A stretch of 12,436 nt of DNA from the NCBI GenBank assembly GCA_900554275.1, contig USGS01000049.1, forward strand, positions 1-12,436, written 5' to 3'. This document shows, in pieces, positions 12,039-12,436 of this stretch. The first letter of the stretch is position 1, and every line of letters begins with the position of its first letter. The translations under genes were made by a program, and so were the position numbers. The DNA is from an uncultured Eubacteriales bacterium (GTDB lineage Bacteria; Bacillota; Clostridia; Oscillospirales; Oscillospiraceae). Below the pieces are notes generated by a model. It had not been told where the DNA came from. It ran no database searches and saw nothing but the letters and a program-made list of their open reading frames with translations.

Positions 12039-12436
12039 CAGTCGGCGTCGTCAAAGTCGTCAGCGGACACGTCCACGGCACGGCCTGCGGCCTTGGCGGC
12101 CACACGGGACTGACTGCCCATCAGCTTGTGGAAATTCTCCCGCACCGCCGTCTCCAGCTTGTCGGCCTCGTCCGGGTGGTCGCGGAAATACTGCTTGGCC
12201 GCGTCGCGGCCCTGACCCAGGCGCAGCTCGCCCATATTGAACCACGAGCCGCTCTTCTGCACCAGATCCAGCTTCACCGCCAGATCCAGCAGGTCGCCCA
12301 GCTTGCTGATGCCCTCGCCGTACATGATGTCGAACTCCGCCTCACGGAAGGGAGGCGCCACCTTGTTCTTCACCACCTTGGCGCGGGTGCGGTTGCCGAT
12401 GACCTCGCCGCCGGACTTCAGCGTCTCGATGCGGCG
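12038..12436 (-). CDS. recA: Recombinase RecA, C-terminal fragment
   Basis: The last 132 codons of RecA, open to the window edge. The translation begins RRIETLKSGGEVIGNRTRAK and continues VVKNKVAPPFREAEFDIMYG, the conserved end of the ATPase core (loop 2 lies just upstream, outside the window). It is followed by the C-terminal domain and an acidic tail (DVSADDFDDAD) that in other bacteria tunes DNA binding. RecA forms the filament for homologous recombination and the SOS response. The gene continues to the right; the stop overlaps the recX start. Confidence 0.98.
   Translation of the reverse strand, partial: RRIETLKSGGEVIGNRTRAKVVKNKVAPPFREAEFDIMYGEGISKLGDLLDLAVKLDLVQKSGSWFNMGELRLGQGRDAAKQYFRDHPDEADKLETAVRENFHKLMGSQSRVAAKAAGRAVDVSADDFDDAD

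Overview
This window reads as a chromosomal segment of a GC-rich, low-oxygen Firmicute, most likely an Oscillospiraceae-type gut Clostridium (Flavonifractor, Oscillibacter or Intestinimonas-like). The grounds are the canonical S10 operon, strong AGGAGG ribosome sites, a T-box in front of cysS, a lipoprotein serpin and the interspersed repeats typical of gut Clostridia. The genus is an inference.

Layout. Positions 1-3718, minus strand: the start of the S10 operon (rpsJ, rplC, rplD, rplW, rplB, rpsS, partial rplV), with a consensus promoter and a leader of about 285 nt. An unusual structured element lies between rpsJ and rplC. Positions 3776-5146, minus: a secreted serpin lipoprotein whose terminator palindrome contains the -35 box of the S10 promoter. 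Positions 5283-6591, plus: a self-contained, AT-richer unit with a strong promoter, a highly structured RNA of about 230 nt ending in an intrinsic terminator, a possible micro-ORF, an unknown membrane-anchored protein, a small Cys-rich protein and a bidirectional terminator. Positions 6599-8353, minus: cysS with its T-box leader and promoter. Positions 8355-10270, minus: pgsA and rimO. Positions 10280-11431: an inserted segment carrying a DpnI-type restriction endonuclease gene and repeat debris, bounded by a perfect 15-bp direct repeat. Positions 11418-12436, minus: recX and the 3' part of recA.

How it fits together. Most genes are housekeeping: ribosome assembly, Cys-tRNA charging under T-box control, phosphatidylglycerol synthesis, S12 methylthiolation and recombination. 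The ancestral order was probably recA-recX-rimO-pgsA. If one copy of the direct repeat and the intervening DNA are removed, the recX stop lies 10 nt before the rimO GTG, with the rimO ribosome site overlapping the recX stop. The DpnI homologue keeps the active-site and zinc-ligand positions I recall for R.DpnI and should cut Gm6ATC in incoming DNA. Its host must therefore leave GATC unmethylated.

The best candidates for undescribed biology are the DpnI insertion at the recX/rimO junction, the plus-strand structured RNA with a possible terminator/antiterminator switch ahead of unknown genes, and the alternative-stem RNA between rpsJ and rplC. All calls come from reading the sequence; no database search or folding program was run.
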